This document shows positions 63,889 through 64,000 of a DNA stretch of 64,000 bases, piece by piece. This DNA is from Saccharina japonica (Eukaryota; Sar; Phaeophyceae; Laminariales; Laminariaceae): contig MEHQ01000268.1 in the NCBI GenBank assembly GCA_008828725.1, forward strand, positions 124,665-188,664, read 5' to 3'. Made by a program: the position numbers and the translations under genes. The notes below the pieces were generated by a model, which was not told the origin of the DNA, made no database searches, and saw nothing but the letters and a program-made list of their open reading frames with translations. How positions within the stretch are numbered: the stretch's first letter is position 1; each line of letters opens with the position of its first letter.

Positions 63889-64000
63889 GCAGGGTAGGGT
63901 AGGGCAGGGTAGGGTAGAGTAGGGTAGAGTAGGGTAGGGTAGGGTAGGGTAGGGTAGGGTAGGGTAGGGTAGGGTAGGGTAGGGTAGGGTAGGGTAGGGG
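63889..64000 (+). repeat. Second (GGGTA)n array, runs off the window
   Basis: GGGTA units with several variants (GGCAG, GAGTA) at the left edge become pure toward 64000. Same strand orientation as 59536-62366. It continues beyond the window. Confidence 0.9.

Noticed and set aside
1-64000. LTR retrotransposons or integrated virus copies
   Set aside because: No reverse transcriptase, integrase, protease, capsid or envelope motif and no convincing long terminal repeat pair was seen; the 95-bp direct repeats at 3036 and 3411 flank only a 280-bp family F copy.

Overview
This is a repeat-dominated stretch of a eukaryotic nuclear genome. Spliceosomal introns, tandem satellites, interstitial TTAGGG tracts and a CLASP-type microtubule protein gene all point that way, and no prokaryotic operon signals are present. 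Vertebrate-type TTAGGG motifs, very long repeat-filled introns, and exons with long Ala, Gly, Ser, Glu or Asn runs fit a stramenopile, most likely a brown alga. That assignment is an inference; the window holds no rRNA or organelle marker.

Gene layout is sparse. On the minus strand, four phase-matched exons between 30402 and 27510 encode a CLASP_N (TOG/HEAT) domain. Further minus-strand coding blocks lie at 21670-20581, at 13604-12760 (a first exon encoding a membrane protein) and at 8849-8229 (a low-complexity terminal exon). On the plus strand, two phase-matched exons at 23979-24125 and 26051-26209 encode a helical, IQ-like protein lying between minus-strand exons. A second plus-strand gene has four phase-matched exons from 50538 to a stop at 55028; its third exon contains a run of about 30 G that puts the reading frame off by one in this sequence. 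5' ends are missing for most of these genes.

Everything else is mobile and satellite DNA. I can separate roughly fifteen families of short palindromic or dispersed elements (called A, B, D, E, F, G, H, I, J, K, L, N, O, P, Q, S, T and U here). Many have clear inverted ends and TA or TTAA flanks, and several are nested in one another. None encodes a recognisable transposase, so all look non-autonomous. I saw no reverse transcriptase, integrase, capsid or LTR pair.

Two patterns stand out. First, the four best interstitial telomere tracts (near 9930, 24535, 49080 and 62740) each lie inside a palindromic element of about 300 bp with inverted ends, from three unrelated sequence families. This suggests a recurrent class of telomere-cored mobile hairpins. 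Second, the right end holds a nearly pure 2.8-kb (GGGTA)n array, a different motif from the TTAGGG tracts, then a telomere-cored element, a 58-bp minisatellite and the start of a second GGGTA array at the window edge.
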